NCBI GenBank assembly: GCA_030789695.1
Contig: CM061138.1
Location: forward strand, 177,712,051-177,776,050
Origin: Scilla litardierei
Lineage: Eukaryota; Streptophyta; Magnoliopsida; Asparagales; Asparagaceae
Direction: 5' to 3'
DNA length: 64,000 bases
Positions 59,101 to 61,141 of this stretch are shown here, in pieces. The notes under the pieces are model-generated. The model did no database searches. It was not told where the DNA came from and saw only the letters and a list, made by a program, of their open reading frames with translations. The translations under genes were made by a program, and so were the position numbers. Every line of letters begins with the position of its first letter. Positions within the stretch are counted from its first letter, which is position 1.

Positions 59101-60301
59101 TCACTATAAACTTCTGCTTTCTTGTTCAACCTCTTAATTTGTTCTCTTAAAGCACTTCTGCGTTTCTAAACACCTTCCACTAAAAATTTTCTGTTCTCTT
59201 GATGAACCCCTAATTTATTCTCTTAAAGCAAACCTAGCTTCTCTTTTTTTTGCATTAGGGCAGGTCTTTTTTCTTATCTCATCTCCCCTCCTACACCAAA
59301 GAGAAAAAAAAGATGATTGATCTATTATCTTAGGTGATAGTGACATGATGTTTTGGTTCTTGCATTCATGGATGAAGTAATTATTTTATCACACCTCAAA
59401 ATTAGAATGACTTGGTTTCCAATTCCCCTGTATTCTTCATCTATTTTGTACATTTTGTTTTAGTTTTCTCTATCTTTTGTACACACACATATGCGTGCAT
59501 GCACGTGCATTCATGCACACACACCGTCTTACACAGGACTTATCTTAACATGAAGGCAGCTTTCTGAAACTTCTTGTTTAGGTTTGATAATTTCTTTGTT
59601 TTGTTACTGTTCTACTTTCATTGCATTATTCCACTCCCTTTGTTGGATTTTAGGCACACGTTACTAAAGAAACTGATTTGCGTAAAAAAGCTGAAAAATT
59701 AGCAGTGGAGGCCAAGGAGAGGGCTACAGTTCTGGAAGGAGAACTTCAGCGGCTCTCTGAAAGTACTGAAAGGGAGAAGAAACACTTACATAAGGAGCTG
59801 CTACATCTACAAGATGAATCAAAGTTATCTATCTGTAGAATTACTGCAGATGTGAGTAAAAAAGATGATTGGTTAGCAACTTTACTTCCTCTATTTGGTT
59901 ATGTAATCGTTTTCTTTTACTCTTCTCAGCTCGATAGACAAAAACTTAGAGCAGATAACTCTGAGAAAGAGACAGAGTTATTGAAAGATCAGCTGAAGAA
60001 CTTACAAGAACAGCTGAATGAGGTGGCATGAAAATCGTTGACATCACACAGACTATTTTATGATGTTTGGTTTAAAATCTGAGCTACATTATTTGTTGCT
60101 TATGATTTTGTTTTCTGCAATGGTAAATAAATTTGCTATACAAATGTCTCATATGCTAATTTTGTTTTGTTAAACCAGTGCTTTTATCAGAAGAGTGAAT
60201 TAGAGCGCAAGTTATCGACCTTCACTTCTCCATCACATGAAACTGGCCTGTCTGAGAGTCAGACTCTTGTGAAGCATTTACAAGAGGAACTTCGAAATTA
60301 C
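1947..60301 (+). CDS. MAD1: MAD1 spindle assembly checkpoint protein, exons 1-6 (gene continues beyond the window)
   Basis: MAD1 is the coiled-coil scaffold that sits at the nuclear pore in interphase and at unattached kinetochores in mitosis, where it recruits MAD2 to delay anaphase. Six exons (1947-2117, 2208-2307, 2395-2555, 59654-59851, 59930-60022, 60179-60301) join in one frame to give residues 1-282. Splice phases fit throughout: only exon 2/3 splits a codon. Recognisable plant MAD1 segments are the N-terminal MI-RTP start, [11 protein letters not shown] and CTHQCRQM in exon 1; [24 protein letters not shown] and [11 protein letters not shown]; and [12 protein letters not shown] in exon 6. 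The rest is heptad-rich coiled coil. Plant MAD1 proteins are roughly 700 residues, so more than half, including the MAD2-binding and C-terminal domains, lies to the right. No frameshift or stop interrupts the joined exons. Intron 3 is 57,098 bp of nested transposons. Confidence 0.92.
2208..2307 (+). CDS. MAD1: MAD1 exon 2 (residues 58-91)
   Basis: The acceptor is ATAG at 2204-2207 and the exon opens [12 protein letters not shown]. The donor is GCG|gtgagg. The exon is 100 nt, so it ends in phase 1 and the split Glu codon is completed by exon 3. Confidence 0.92.
2308..2394 (+). other. MAD1 intron 2, 87 nt, open in frame
   Basis: The ends are GT-AG (gtgagg ... tatgcag). Its length is 29 codons and it has no stop in the MAD1 frame, so retention would insert 29 residues with a strongly hydrophobic core ([19 protein letters not shown]). 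U-rich plant introns tend to read as hydrophobic residues, so this may be coincidence. Confidence 0.85.
2395..2555 (+). CDS. MAD1: MAD1 exon 3 (residues 91-144)
   Basis: The acceptor is tgcag|AAGAGG and the donor is CTTGAG|gtactg at 2556. It encodes the coiled-coil segment with [19 protein letters not shown] and ends CELE in phase 0. Joined to exon 4 it gives [18 protein letters not shown], which aligns without gaps to the plant MAD1 pattern as I recall it. Confidence 0.93.
2556..4564. other. intron 3, left part, unassigned
   Basis: AT-rich sequence up to the target site duplication ttttc (4560-4564) of the Tekay element. I find no domain, terminal repeat or RNA gene in it. Short ORFs here look random. 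It is either the original intron or an old, unrecognisable repeat. Confidence 0.6.
4560..4564. repeat. target site duplication, left copy (ttttc)
   Basis: It matches ttttc at 30185-30189, 25.6 kb away. This ties the two outer LTR ends to one insertion event. Confidence 0.85.
4565..7242 (-). repeat. Tekay-like LTR, left copy (3' LTR), about 2.68 kb
   Basis: It shares long blocks with 10977-13645 and 28805-30184, for example around 4640-4830 versus 12475-12690, 5860-6600 versus 28800-29570 and 6780-7100 versus 29730-30060. The right end carries a purine-rich (GGAAAAA)n tract at 7141-7196, reduced in the other copy (30092-30136). The small ORFs inside are LTR sequence, not genes. Confidence 0.87.
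7312..10460 (-). pseudogene. Tekay-like pol remnants (protease to chromodomain tail)
   Basis: Read on the - strand, the right end gives protease/linker sequence with [10 protein letters not shown] and [12 protein letters not shown] (about 10460-10190). A deletion removes the RT N-terminus, and RT resumes at 10074-9709 with [18 protein letters not shown] and the catalytic [11 protein letters not shown]. Integrase survives as pieces, including a block with [13 protein letters not shown] (8575-8366). Next come [17 protein letters not shown] sequence (8129-7923) and a C-terminal tail ending MRERYPHLF near 7300, typical of the chromovirus end of pol. Stops and frameshifts are frequent. The protein would have been the polyprotein that copies and integrates the element. 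Confidence 0.85.
7616..8131 (-). repeat. tandem duplication (261-bp period) inside Tekay integrase
   Basis: 7616-7872 and 7877-8131 are near-identical direct copies that begin CAAAAGGCCTAATGGGC and end at the GGACAAGCGA block. They encode the same region of integrase twice, which a working polyprotein would not contain. It looks like an unequal recombination or replication-slip product. Confidence 0.8.
11042..12284. mobile_element. non-autonomous hAT-type DNA transposon, 1243 bp
   Basis: The ends are perfect 17-bp terminal inverted repeats, CAGTGTTCTAAATATCG at 11042-11058 and its complement at 12268-12284. The flanks are 8-bp target duplications with one mismatch: gttacaag (11034-11041) and gttactag (12285-12292). 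The CAGTG end and 8-bp duplication are typical of hAT elements. Both subterminal regions are crowded with TATCG/CGATA motifs, the usual layout of transposase binding sites. There is no transposase. Inside are a tandem duplication of about 147 bp (11103-11248 and 11250-11400) and a second diverged repeat at about 11545-11900. Confidence 0.85.
12293..12690. repeat. local duplication inside the right Tekay LTR (about 180 bp twice)
   Basis: The block from AACAATATATGCTACGAA to CCCACACATAGTG at 12298-12467 recurs at 12478-12652. The left LTR has it once (4640-4806). The duplication is therefore private to the right LTR, next to the hAT insertion site. Confidence 0.75.
13646..14010 (+). repeat. chromovirus 5' LTR (365 bp)
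   Basis: It starts TGATGCGATC and ends TTATATCA. It differs from the 3' copy by a (GGA)n expansion near 13670 and about 22 substitutions. Confidence 0.9.
14014..14025 (+). promoter_or_regulatory. primer binding site (initiator Met tRNA type)
   Basis: TGGTATCAGAGC, three bases after the 5' LTR, is complementary to the 3' end of plant initiator tRNA-Met, the usual primer for this class. Confidence 0.88.
14035..14156 (+). pseudogene. chromovirus gag, N-terminal piece
   Basis: An ATG 9 bp after the primer binding site opens [18 protein letters not shown], a short coiled-coil start. The frame runs to 14156, where the Tat-like element has inserted. Its continuation is at 21673, next to the duplicated target gcttc. 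The piece is the N-terminus of the capsid precursor. Confidence 0.8.
14157..15122 (-). repeat. Tat-like element LTR, left copy (3' LTR, 966 bp)
   Basis: In + coordinates it starts TGTTTCAGAG and ends GGCGTAACA. It is GC-rich with several short ORFs on both strands that recur in the other LTR. These are not genes. Confidence 0.92.
15123..15135 (-). promoter_or_regulatory. polypurine tract of the Tat-like element
   Basis: On the - strand, GATGGGGGCAAT lies directly before the LTR start TGTTACG. The string GGGGGCAATT spanning the junction is repeated in the internal tandem array. Confidence 0.7.
15745..17787 (+). CDS. antisense ORF of the Tat-like element ('putative gypsy-type transposon' domain protein), three exons
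   Basis: This ORF runs opposite to the element. Exon 1 (15745-16567) follows an in-frame stop and encodes a basic N-terminus, then a block with [19 protein letters not shown] and [15 protein letters not shown] at about residues 95-135. This resembles the plant domain annotated as putative gypsy-type transposon (Transposase_28-like). A GT-AG intron (16568-16630) joins it in phase to exon 2 (16631-17190), which is Pro/Ser-rich with a KKRK basic cluster. A second intron (17191-17256) leads to exon 3 (17257-17787), a charged coiled coil rich in Glu and Arg. A TGA at 17422-17424 interrupts exon 3 but the frame continues open to 17787, so this copy is probably just inactivated. Function is unknown. 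Additional ORFs of this kind are known in Tat-lineage elements. Confidence 0.65.
18186..18774 (-). repeat. minisatellite inside the Tat-like element, 90/79-bp units, seven copies
   Basis: A GGGGG...CCCC core recurs at 18196, 18286, 18376, 18455, 18545, 18624 and 18714, giving spacings of 90, 90, 79, 90, 79 and 90. The short unit lacks 11 bp (the cttaggaccgg part). Six cores read GGGGGAATTGCCCCC, which can form a short hairpin. On the element's strand they read GGGGGCAATT, the same string that spans the PPT/LTR junction. ORFs called on both strands here are repeat artefacts. Confidence 0.9.
19008..20642 (-). CDS. intact gag (capsid precursor) of the Tat-like element
   Basis: An uninterrupted 544-residue ORF starts 43 bp inside the primer binding site, as expected for gag. 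The N-terminal third is polar, followed by an Arg/Ser-rich region (residues about 115-190, [14 protein letters not shown]). The retrotransposon gag core occupies about residues 235-370 ([43 protein letters not shown]). A C-terminal zinc-knuckle-like motif, [14 protein letters not shown], lies near residue 485. Gag packages element RNA into virus-like particles in the cytoplasm. No pol reading frame follows; the ORF ends in TAG-type stop context before the tandem array. An intact gag in a pol-less element suggests selection for gag supply or recent loss of pol. Confidence 0.88.
   Translation of the reverse strand: MARACNGRKRMPPIPEEGNDASNGNPEDIPVGDHHALSTEETGGSELATQEQLRALAQETNASLQTLVATVQQLVGPAPPNRGTLDGHRWTGDPPHLRSAVVDDHGAQKPNTERRFTLSGSRQARSRASSPYRERSRRETEGTDGESRTASSRRSRSSHRRRSERHHSRDRSRRSRSSRRRSRERRGSPTPSVAKAAEPAPLAPVLPPPPIDPEAGEYRIPGGIHGDRCPLSRRITDARVPSRFRIPVLRKYDGIGDPAHHVMGYEGDMAFQGADDDLLCRGFYSTLRGAARIWYHSLPGRSIDSFEQLAQLFCKQFMAGRLIKPGAEHLFNIVQGPAEPLRQFMRRFNAERLNVNNPPDLVVQTALKKGLRHRGLKKKSLHNDPPKDLPGIMARAERFMLTEEALAEDAGKAARGTKRGDGGRVSPEGYRTEKRQRNRQRGESARDITPDAILAQVQKEEQADRPPPKAKRGGKNREKYCKYHKDDGHDTEDCWHLKKDIEKLMSRGHARNQADEPAHGEGTSTQPDKGKKINTIQGPLRIIE
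20685..20699 (-). promoter_or_regulatory. primer binding site of the Tat-like element
   Basis: On the - strand TGGCGCCGTCTGTGG begins two bases after the LTR end. TGGCGCC-type sites are characteristic of Tat/Athila elements. Confidence 0.85.
20702..21667 (-). repeat. Tat-like element LTR, right copy (5' LTR, 966 bp)
   Basis: The same length as the left copy with about seven substitutions. It is followed by the target duplication gcttc at 21668-21672. Confidence 0.92.
21673..23300 (+). pseudogene. chromovirus gag, main part with zinc knuckle
   Basis: The frame interrupted at 14156 resumes at [13 protein letters not shown] and runs to 21884. It is then broken through a GC-rich repeat area (21995-22190). 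The conserved gag core restarts near 22590 with [15 protein letters not shown] and [13 protein letters not shown], and is split by a frameshift near 22770. It continues with [17 protein letters not shown] and [17 protein letters not shown]2CX3GHX4C-type knuckle, [14 protein letters not shown], lies at about 23234-23275. Several frameshifts make it non-functional. Confidence 0.85.
21995..22190 (+). repeat. GC-rich imperfect tandem repeat in gag (about 30-33 bp units)
   Basis: Units built around CTGGCG...CGCCAGGGCCA repeat about five times. The paired CTGGCG/CGCCAG halves can form hairpins. The expansion is absent from typical gag proteins and probably arose by slippage. Confidence 0.7.
23380..24783 (+). 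pseudogene. chromovirus protease and reverse transcriptase
   Basis: The protease active site is [11 protein letters not shown] at about 23479-23511. An in-frame TAG at 23699-23701 follows LILGM, where a Trp-Leu usually continues. The next frame (23714-24784) carries [57 protein letters not shown], and the catalytic FFDDILVYS at about 24490-24516. RT ends with VEYLGHIVS before a stop at about 24782. Domain order and spacing are normal for a chromovirus. Confidence 0.9.
24784..25156 (+). pseudogene. chromovirus RNase H (N-terminal part)
   Basis: It opens [19 protein letters not shown] and includes [15 protein letters not shown], a damaged GAETHYLLQ region, then [19 protein letters not shown] and [15 protein letters not shown] frameshift lies near 24940. 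After WFSKLSGY at 25156 an unrelated insert begins, and RNase H resumes at about 26387. Confidence 0.85.
25157..26386 (+). mobile_element. LTR-like insertion in RNase H (probably a solo LTR), about 1.23 kb
   Basis: Pol reads up to GGGTAT at 25156 and matches again from about 26387 (gtataaatttgggatc, close to the expected continuation). The insert begins TGTTGGGGGATGTATGCCC, the look of a copia LTR start. It holds a TATA box at 25751-25760 and no coding domain. I could not find a clean CA end or a convincing 5-bp duplication, so the right boundary is approximate. Confidence 0.55.
25709..25760 (+). promoter_or_regulatory. USE-like motif and TATA box in the LTR-like insert
   Basis: GTCCCACATCG (25709-25719) matches the plant snRNA upstream sequence element consensus RTCCCACATCG. 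A TATA box, TATATAAATA (25751-25760), begins 31 bp after it, close to the Pol II snRNA spacing. No U-snRNA sequence follows, so it probably serves the LTR promoter. Confidence 0.55.
26387..27186 (+). pseudogene. chromovirus RNase H end and integrase
   Basis: The resumed frame gives [14 protein letters not shown], the end of RNase H. Integrase follows with [18 protein letters not shown], an incomplete zinc-binding region (a frameshift falls near its histidines), [25 protein letters not shown], the first catalytic Asp in ISMDFIDRL, the second in [10 protein letters not shown], and the Glu in [10 protein letters not shown]. Frameshifts lie near 26690 and 26950. It is cut at 27186 by another insertion, and part of the integrase C-terminus appears deleted. 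Confidence 0.88.
27187..27983 (+). mobile_element. composite insert: LTR fragment plus hAT-like end
   Basis: The left end reads TGTTGGATCCTGTGGATGG and contains ACTAGAAGGGGGGTTGAATAG, a pattern seen at the start of some copia LTRs. The right end, on the - strand, reads TAGGGGTGGCAAACGGGTCG, a common hAT-type terminus rich in GGGTCGG repeats (27840-27970). A 50-bp direct repeat lies at 27436-27485 and 27545-27592. Both constituents look truncated, and integrase sequence is missing between the flanks, so an insertion plus deletion is likely. Confidence 0.5.
27984..28437 (+). pseudogene. chromovirus pol C-terminus with chromodomain
   Basis: Codons from about 28000 give [20 protein letters not shown], the usual end of integrase. 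Then come [27 protein letters not shown] and, in another frame near 28322, [19 protein letters not shown], the chromodomain core that targets insertion to modified chromatin in this lineage. At least two frameshifts separate the blocks. Confidence 0.87.
28427..28441 (+). promoter_or_regulatory. polypurine tract of the chromovirus
   Basis: TTTTGGGGGGAGTAA lies directly before the 3' LTR start TGATG. Confidence 0.8.
28442..28799 (+). repeat. chromovirus 3' LTR (358 bp)
   Basis: It starts TGATGTGATC, ends TTCATATCA and is followed by the duplication cgaac (28800-28804), after which the Tekay LTR continues. Confidence 0.9.
28805..30184 (-). repeat. Tekay-like LTR, right copy, second segment
   Basis: Sequence continues GGTGCTGTACTTG exactly where the left copy has it at 5869, once the chromovirus and one copy of cgaac are removed. 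It ends ...TTTACA at 30184, followed by the duplication ttttc. Confidence 0.87.
30190..30754. other. intron 3 segment between the two transposon stacks
   Basis: About 565 bp with no domain I recognise. CCCTATAAATCGG at about 30496 followed by a C/T-rich run looks promoter-like and may belong to an eroded LTR. The short ORFs here are not convincing. Confidence 0.5.
30755..30953 (-). repeat. LTR of the decayed copia (about 199 bp)
   Basis: On the - strand it starts TGTTAGAATAGGAAAG, a common copia LTR start, and ends CTCTAAATCATTTCA. Its two halves match 33978-34035 and 57858-58022. Confidence 0.65.
30960..32150 (-). pseudogene. decayed copia pol: RT and RNase H
   Basis: Read on the - strand from right to left: [23 protein letters not shown] near 32140-32060 (RT), the catalytic [14 protein letters not shown] near 31895-31855, then RNase H with [18 protein letters not shown] and [11 protein letters not shown] (31313-31101). 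Stops and frameshifts occur throughout. Only the 70-codon RNase H stretch remains open. Confidence 0.8.
32257..32630. repeat. possible MITE with imperfect terminal inverted repeats
   Basis: TAGGTAAATCTTC at the left is mirrored by GGAAGATTGCCCTA at the right, and both ends are flanked by TA-rich microsatellite ((ATAC)n at about 32228-32256). Inner motifs TTTCGCACCGT recur near both ends. No coding sequence. The call rests only on these repeats. Confidence 0.35.
32674..33448 (+). mobile_element. small non-autonomous Helitron, 775 bp
   Basis: It starts TCTATATTAC after an A and ends ATCACTAG before a T, as expected for a Helitron in an AT target. Just before the end, CTGTGC-cagcgt-GCACGG can form a 6-bp stem with one G-T pair, the usual subterminal hairpin. 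There is no Rep/helicase. A short tandem repeat lies at 33091-33330. Confidence 0.55.
33091..33330 (+). repeat. tandem repeat, 50-bp units, in the small Helitron
   Basis: TACGCCAAATTTGTTGTTCC begins at 33141, 33191 and 33241, an exact 50-bp period. More degraded units flank it on both sides. Confidence 0.85.
33520..33690 (-). pseudogene. decayed copia RT, N-terminal fragment
   Basis: On the - strand, [19 protein letters not shown] is followed, after a frameshift, by [15 protein letters not shown]. This is the standard start of copia RT. It belongs upstream of the piece ending at 32150, so 32150-33520 is inserted material. Confidence 0.7.
34036..35852 (+). mobile_element. solo Tekay/Del-like LTR, left segment
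   Basis: An LTR-like block lies inside the right LTR of the decayed copia and is itself split by the Helitrons. It continues at 56444. A TATA box, CCTATAAATTAG (about 34483), is followed by a CT-rich leader (34500-34620). The ORF over 34593-35060 is low-complexity leader, not a gene. The exact left end and target duplication were not resolved. Confidence 0.55.
35902..37653 (+). repeat. SIRE 5' LTR (1752 bp)
   Basis: It starts TGTTGAATATTGG and ends GGGCATTACA. A TATA box, CCCTATAAATACG, lies at about 36894-36906. The U3 part contains the inverted-repeat array at 36326-36843. Confidence 0.93.
36326..36843 (+). repeat. nested inverted-repeat array in the SIRE 5' LTR
   Basis: About ten copies of GACCGACTA and nine of its complement TAGTCGGTC occur in 518 bp. 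They are arranged in about five units of roughly 105-120 bp. Each unit has an inner hairpin GACCGACTAG - 7 to 9 nt - CTAGTCGGTC and an outer TAGTCGGTC ... GACCGACTA pair. The array ends about 50 bp upstream of the TATA box. Confidence 0.92.
37656..37668 (+). promoter_or_regulatory. SIRE primer binding site
   Basis: TGGTATCAGAGCC starts two bases after the 5' LTR and matches the initiator tRNA-Met 3' end. Confidence 0.88.
37681..39831 (+). pseudogene. SIRE gag (capsid precursor) with frameshifts
   Basis: The ATG at 37681 follows the primer binding site. The N-terminal part has [20 protein letters not shown], the typical copia gag start. A small deletion near 38045 shifts the frame, and the capsid core continues in the next frame ([41 protein letters not shown]). 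The zinc knuckle [14 protein letters not shown] lies at 38586-38627, followed by an acidic region and a coiled coil ([17 protein letters not shown]). A further frameshift near 39480 leads to a His/Pro-rich linker (39500-39830). Gag builds the particle that carries element RNA. Confidence 0.88.
39968..43076 (+). pseudogene. SIRE pol: protease, integrase, reverse transcriptase, RNase H
   Basis: The protease active site is [13 protein letters not shown], with DSG at 40038-40046. Integrase has the HHCC zinc region (HLWHRRFGH near 40403, CDSCQRGK near 40519) and catalytic residues in [16 protein letters not shown] and [10 protein letters not shown]. An in-frame TAA at 41043 interrupts the end of the integrase core (after LLRPGTK). 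The frame is otherwise open to 43076. RT shows [29 protein letters not shown] and YVDD at 42126-42137. RNase H shows [29 protein letters not shown] and ADIFTKPL. A single stop is thus the main lesion in 3.1 kb. This polyprotein would mature into the enzymes for cDNA synthesis and integration. Confidence 0.92.
43319..43702 (+). repeat. second inverted-repeat array, between pol and ORF3
   Basis: Three further units with the same TAGTCGGTC / GACCGACTAG pattern, for example 43317-43385, 43434-43505 and 43545-43620, end near 43702. They share the motif but not the spacer sequences of the LTR arrays. The same motif has therefore spread to two separate parts of the element. Confidence 0.9.
43998..44855 (+). 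pseudogene. SIRE third ORF ('putative plant transposon protein' type), N-terminus missing
   Basis: The frame is open from 43998 to 44855; the first ATG in it is at about 44128. Residues just before and after that ATG ([29 protein letters not shown]) resemble the plant domain annotated as putative plant transposon protein, found downstream of pol in many plant retroelements. The C-terminal part is low complexity, rich in Ala, Pro, Thr and Val. I see no signal peptide, membrane anchor or fusion motif, so there is no support for calling it an envelope gene. Its role is unknown. Confidence 0.6.
45500..45801 (+). promoter_or_regulatory. SIRE polypurine tracts: four GGGGGAG runs
   Basis: GGGGGAG occurs near 45510, 45590, 45722 and 45793. 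Only the last (AAGGGGGAGAA) abuts the 3' LTR. Multiple PPT-like tracts are known in SIRE elements. Confidence 0.75.
45802..47553 (+). repeat. SIRE 3' LTR (1752 bp)
   Basis: The same length as the 5' LTR. The inverted-repeat array recurs at 46226-46743 with very few differences. It is followed by the duplication gagtt. Confidence 0.93.
46226..46743 (+). repeat. nested inverted-repeat array in the SIRE 3' LTR
   Basis: It is the exact counterpart of 36326-36843. The few substitutions between the two copies (near 36365, 36438, 36509, 36639 and 36714) all fall outside the GACCGACTAG/CTAGTCGGTC cores, so every core is preserved. Confidence 0.9.
47766..48081 (-). repeat. stack of duplicated Helitron 5' termini
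   Basis: On the - strand the Helitron 5' start TCTATTATATAAAAGAGGG with its following ATGTTATCAAGAGAAATTGG recurs. Its ends lie at about 47780, 47866, 47950 and 48020, plus a degraded copy at about 48071. Spacings are about 86, 84 and 70 bp. Each unit carries a potential AT target next to the preceding one, so the array may record repeated insertions or template switching. Confidence 0.75.
48330..48840 (-). repeat. tandem duplication near the 3' side of Helitron B
   Basis: A unit of about 190 bp (CAATTGTATCAACTGGATT ... GATATGCACCAATT) occurs at about 48350-48535 and again at 48555-48740, with a further partial copy to 48840. The wider 48280-49850 region is a patchwork of short words such as CAAACTGATTTTT and GGCAAGCTGAATAT. 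Confidence 0.75.
49850..52235. other. Helitron B interior, unassigned
   Basis: AT-rich sequence with no recognised domain. A - strand open stretch near 49830-49960 (with [17 protein letters not shown]) and another at 51905-52015 that ends at a possible GT donor could be further captured exons, but I cannot identify the genes. Confidence 0.4.
52236..52500 (-). pseudogene. possible captured exons of an unidentified gene in Helitron B
   Basis: On the - strand two open blocks have plausible splice signals. 52500-52447 ([20 protein letters not shown]) ends at a gtaatt donor. 52367-52236 ([20 protein letters not shown], a membrane-helix-like run) follows a tgtag acceptor and ends at gtaaca. The gene is not recognised, and reading frame continuity between the two was not established. 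Confidence 0.35.
54449..54511 (-). pseudogene. captured exon fragment of a PDR-type ABCG transporter
   Basis: A 63-nt block on the - strand lies between a ttctacag acceptor and a gtaaga donor and encodes [21 protein letters not shown] in phase 0. Full-size plant ABCG (pleiotropic drug resistance) transporters have a conserved P-L-x-M-x-F-x-x-V-N-Y-Y-V-D-M-P segment between the first membrane domain and the second nucleotide-binding domain. The match is short, so the identification is moderate. It has the same orientation as Helitron B. Confidence 0.55.
55531..55843 (-). pseudogene. captured fragment of a saposin-like (DUF3456/canopy-type) gene, two exons
   Basis: On the - strand, exon 55843-55742 encodes [20 protein letters not shown] and on to SPKK. 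It is preceded by an in-frame stop, which marks the capture breakpoint. A GT-AG intron (55741-55642) leads to exon 55641-55531, encoding [20 protein letters not shown] and ending DNGDKLK before a gtaaat donor. The Cys-containing CQVC...NVC pattern and [11 protein letters not shown] resemble plant MIR-interacting saposin-like proteins, thought to be ER/secretory chaperone-type proteins. Exon phases are preserved. Because introns are kept, capture was at DNA level, as is usual for Helitrons. Confidence 0.7.
55968..56027. repeat. (GA)n microsatellite, about 30 repeats
   Basis: An uninterrupted GA run, 60 bp, inside Helitron B near its 5' end. It creates false Ser-Leu or Arg-Glu repeat ORFs. Confidence 0.97.
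56100..56151. repeat. (GA)n microsatellite, about 26 repeats
   Basis: A second GA run 72 bp after the first. The two are separated by a G-rich spacer. Confidence 0.97.
56444..57857 (+). mobile_element. solo Tekay/Del-like LTR, right segment
   Basis: It continues the block that stops at 35852. It has features seen in Tekay LTRs, such as the GGGCCGGGTGAGTGTCG region (56760) and TACTTGCTGAGCGA (57362), and ends GCGGGACGTGACA at 57857. No internal retrotransposon sequence adjoins it, so it is read as a solo LTR of about 3.2 kb in total. Confidence 0.6.
57858..58022 (-). mobile_element. decayed copia LTR, resumed segment
   Basis: It starts CTCATTCTTGATATAAGGAAG and ends CCTATTCTAA. It matches 30805-30951, the other LTR of the decayed copia, including GGATCACAC-TAATTACTT. 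The piece shows that everything between 34036 and 57857 was inserted into this LTR. Confidence 0.6.
58023..59653. other. intron 3, right part, unassigned
   Basis: About 1.6 kb of AT-rich sequence with no recognised domain or terminal repeat. It is probably original intron. It ends with the acceptor TTGGATTTTAG for exon 4. Confidence 0.6.
59654..59851 (+). CDS. MAD1: MAD1 exon 4 (residues 145-210)
   Basis: It starts GCACACGTTACT after ttttag and ends GCAGAT before gtgagt, 66 codons in phase 0. It encodes charged coiled coil ([36 protein letters not shown]) ending CRITAD, a well-conserved plant MAD1 stretch. Confidence 0.93.
59852..59929 (+). other. MAD1 intron 4, 78 nt, open in frame
   Basis: Gtgagt...tctcag. 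It is 26 codons long with no stop in the MAD1 frame. If retained it would insert a hydrophobic segment ([19 protein letters not shown]). Confidence 0.85.
59930..60022 (+). CDS. MAD1: MAD1 exon 5 (residues 211-241)
   Basis: 31 codons in phase 0, [20 protein letters not shown], continuing as a heptad-patterned helix to QLNE. The donor is GAATGAG|gtggca. Confidence 0.92.
60179..60301 (+). CDS. MAD1: MAD1 exon 6 (residues 242-282)
   Basis: The acceptor is aaaccag|TGC and the donor is AATTAC|gtgagt. 41 codons encode [15 protein letters not shown] and end [12 protein letters not shown], a strongly conserved plant MAD1 motif. Intron 5 before it is 156 nt. Confidence 0.93.
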
Positions 60302-60896
60302 GTGAGTTAGTTATCATATCATGATCCAAGTTTGTAAATCATGATTCATCAGATTTTTCATATATTACATTTTAGACTCTATGAATGACAATTTAGCGAA
60401 ACTCAGCAGTTTTGATGCATTTGGATGTTACTTTAAATAATCCTGCTATCTTCTTCAGGTAGTAAAACTGCAGTCACTTATTATCAATAAATCTTCTAGA
60501 TTCTCTACAATTATAATGCAAACCTGTTGGGGCCACACTATTTACAATTCATTTTCATTGATATCCATTTCACGGCCTAATGTTTTAAAAGGTATTAAAG
60601 TTCTACGAGAATCAAATCAGCAAGTTACCATTGTAATTGTTTTATATGTTTGTTTGGATAATAATGCCATGTAATCATCAATTCCGTTTACATGGATTGA
60701 TCTAGAGACTGCACGCTATGCCATTTTTTTAAAAAAAGATAAATGTGTTTAGAAAGCTGCATGAACATGCATTTCACATGAGGAACAATCTTGTTATGAT
60801 GAGGACGTTGTGTTATTTATGTACAATGTCAATCAGACTAATGACTCCAGACAATTAATGCCAAAATTTGTGTAATCCTTTTGTTTTCAAAATTAT

Positions 60897-60898
<2 letters not shown>

Positions 60899-60930
<32 letters not shown>

Positions 60931-60997
60931 CTATCTATTCAAATCTTAAAAGATTGATCGGATACATTGTTGCAAAATAGGGAAGGTATTTTCTTTG

Positions 60998-61066
<69 letters not shown>

Positions 61067-61141
61067 GTTCTATCTATTCAAATCTTAAAAGATTGATGGG
61101 ATACATTGTTGCAAAATAGAGGAGGTGTTTTCTTTGGTATA
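60899..61141. repeat. duplicated (GA)n plus flank in intron 6
   Basis: GA runs at 60899-60928 and 61000-61064 are each followed by the same 72-bp flank (TTCTATCTATTCAAATCTTA ... TTTTCTTTGGTA) with a few differences. The whole unit was tandemly duplicated and the GA tracts then changed length. Confidence 0.9.

Larger units (their letters stand above)
2556..59653 (+). other. MAD1 intron 3, 57,098 bp, filled with nested transposons
   Basis: The donor gtactg follows exon 3 and the acceptor ttttag precedes exon 4. The two exons join in phase 0 with continuous MAD1 sequence. Apart from about 2.0 kb at the left, about 0.6 kb near 30.2-30.75 kb and about 1.6 kb at the right, the intron is made of transposable elements stacked up to five layers deep. 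Most coding potential here belongs to those elements. Correct expression of MAD1 requires transcription and splicing across the whole intron. Confidence 0.9.
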
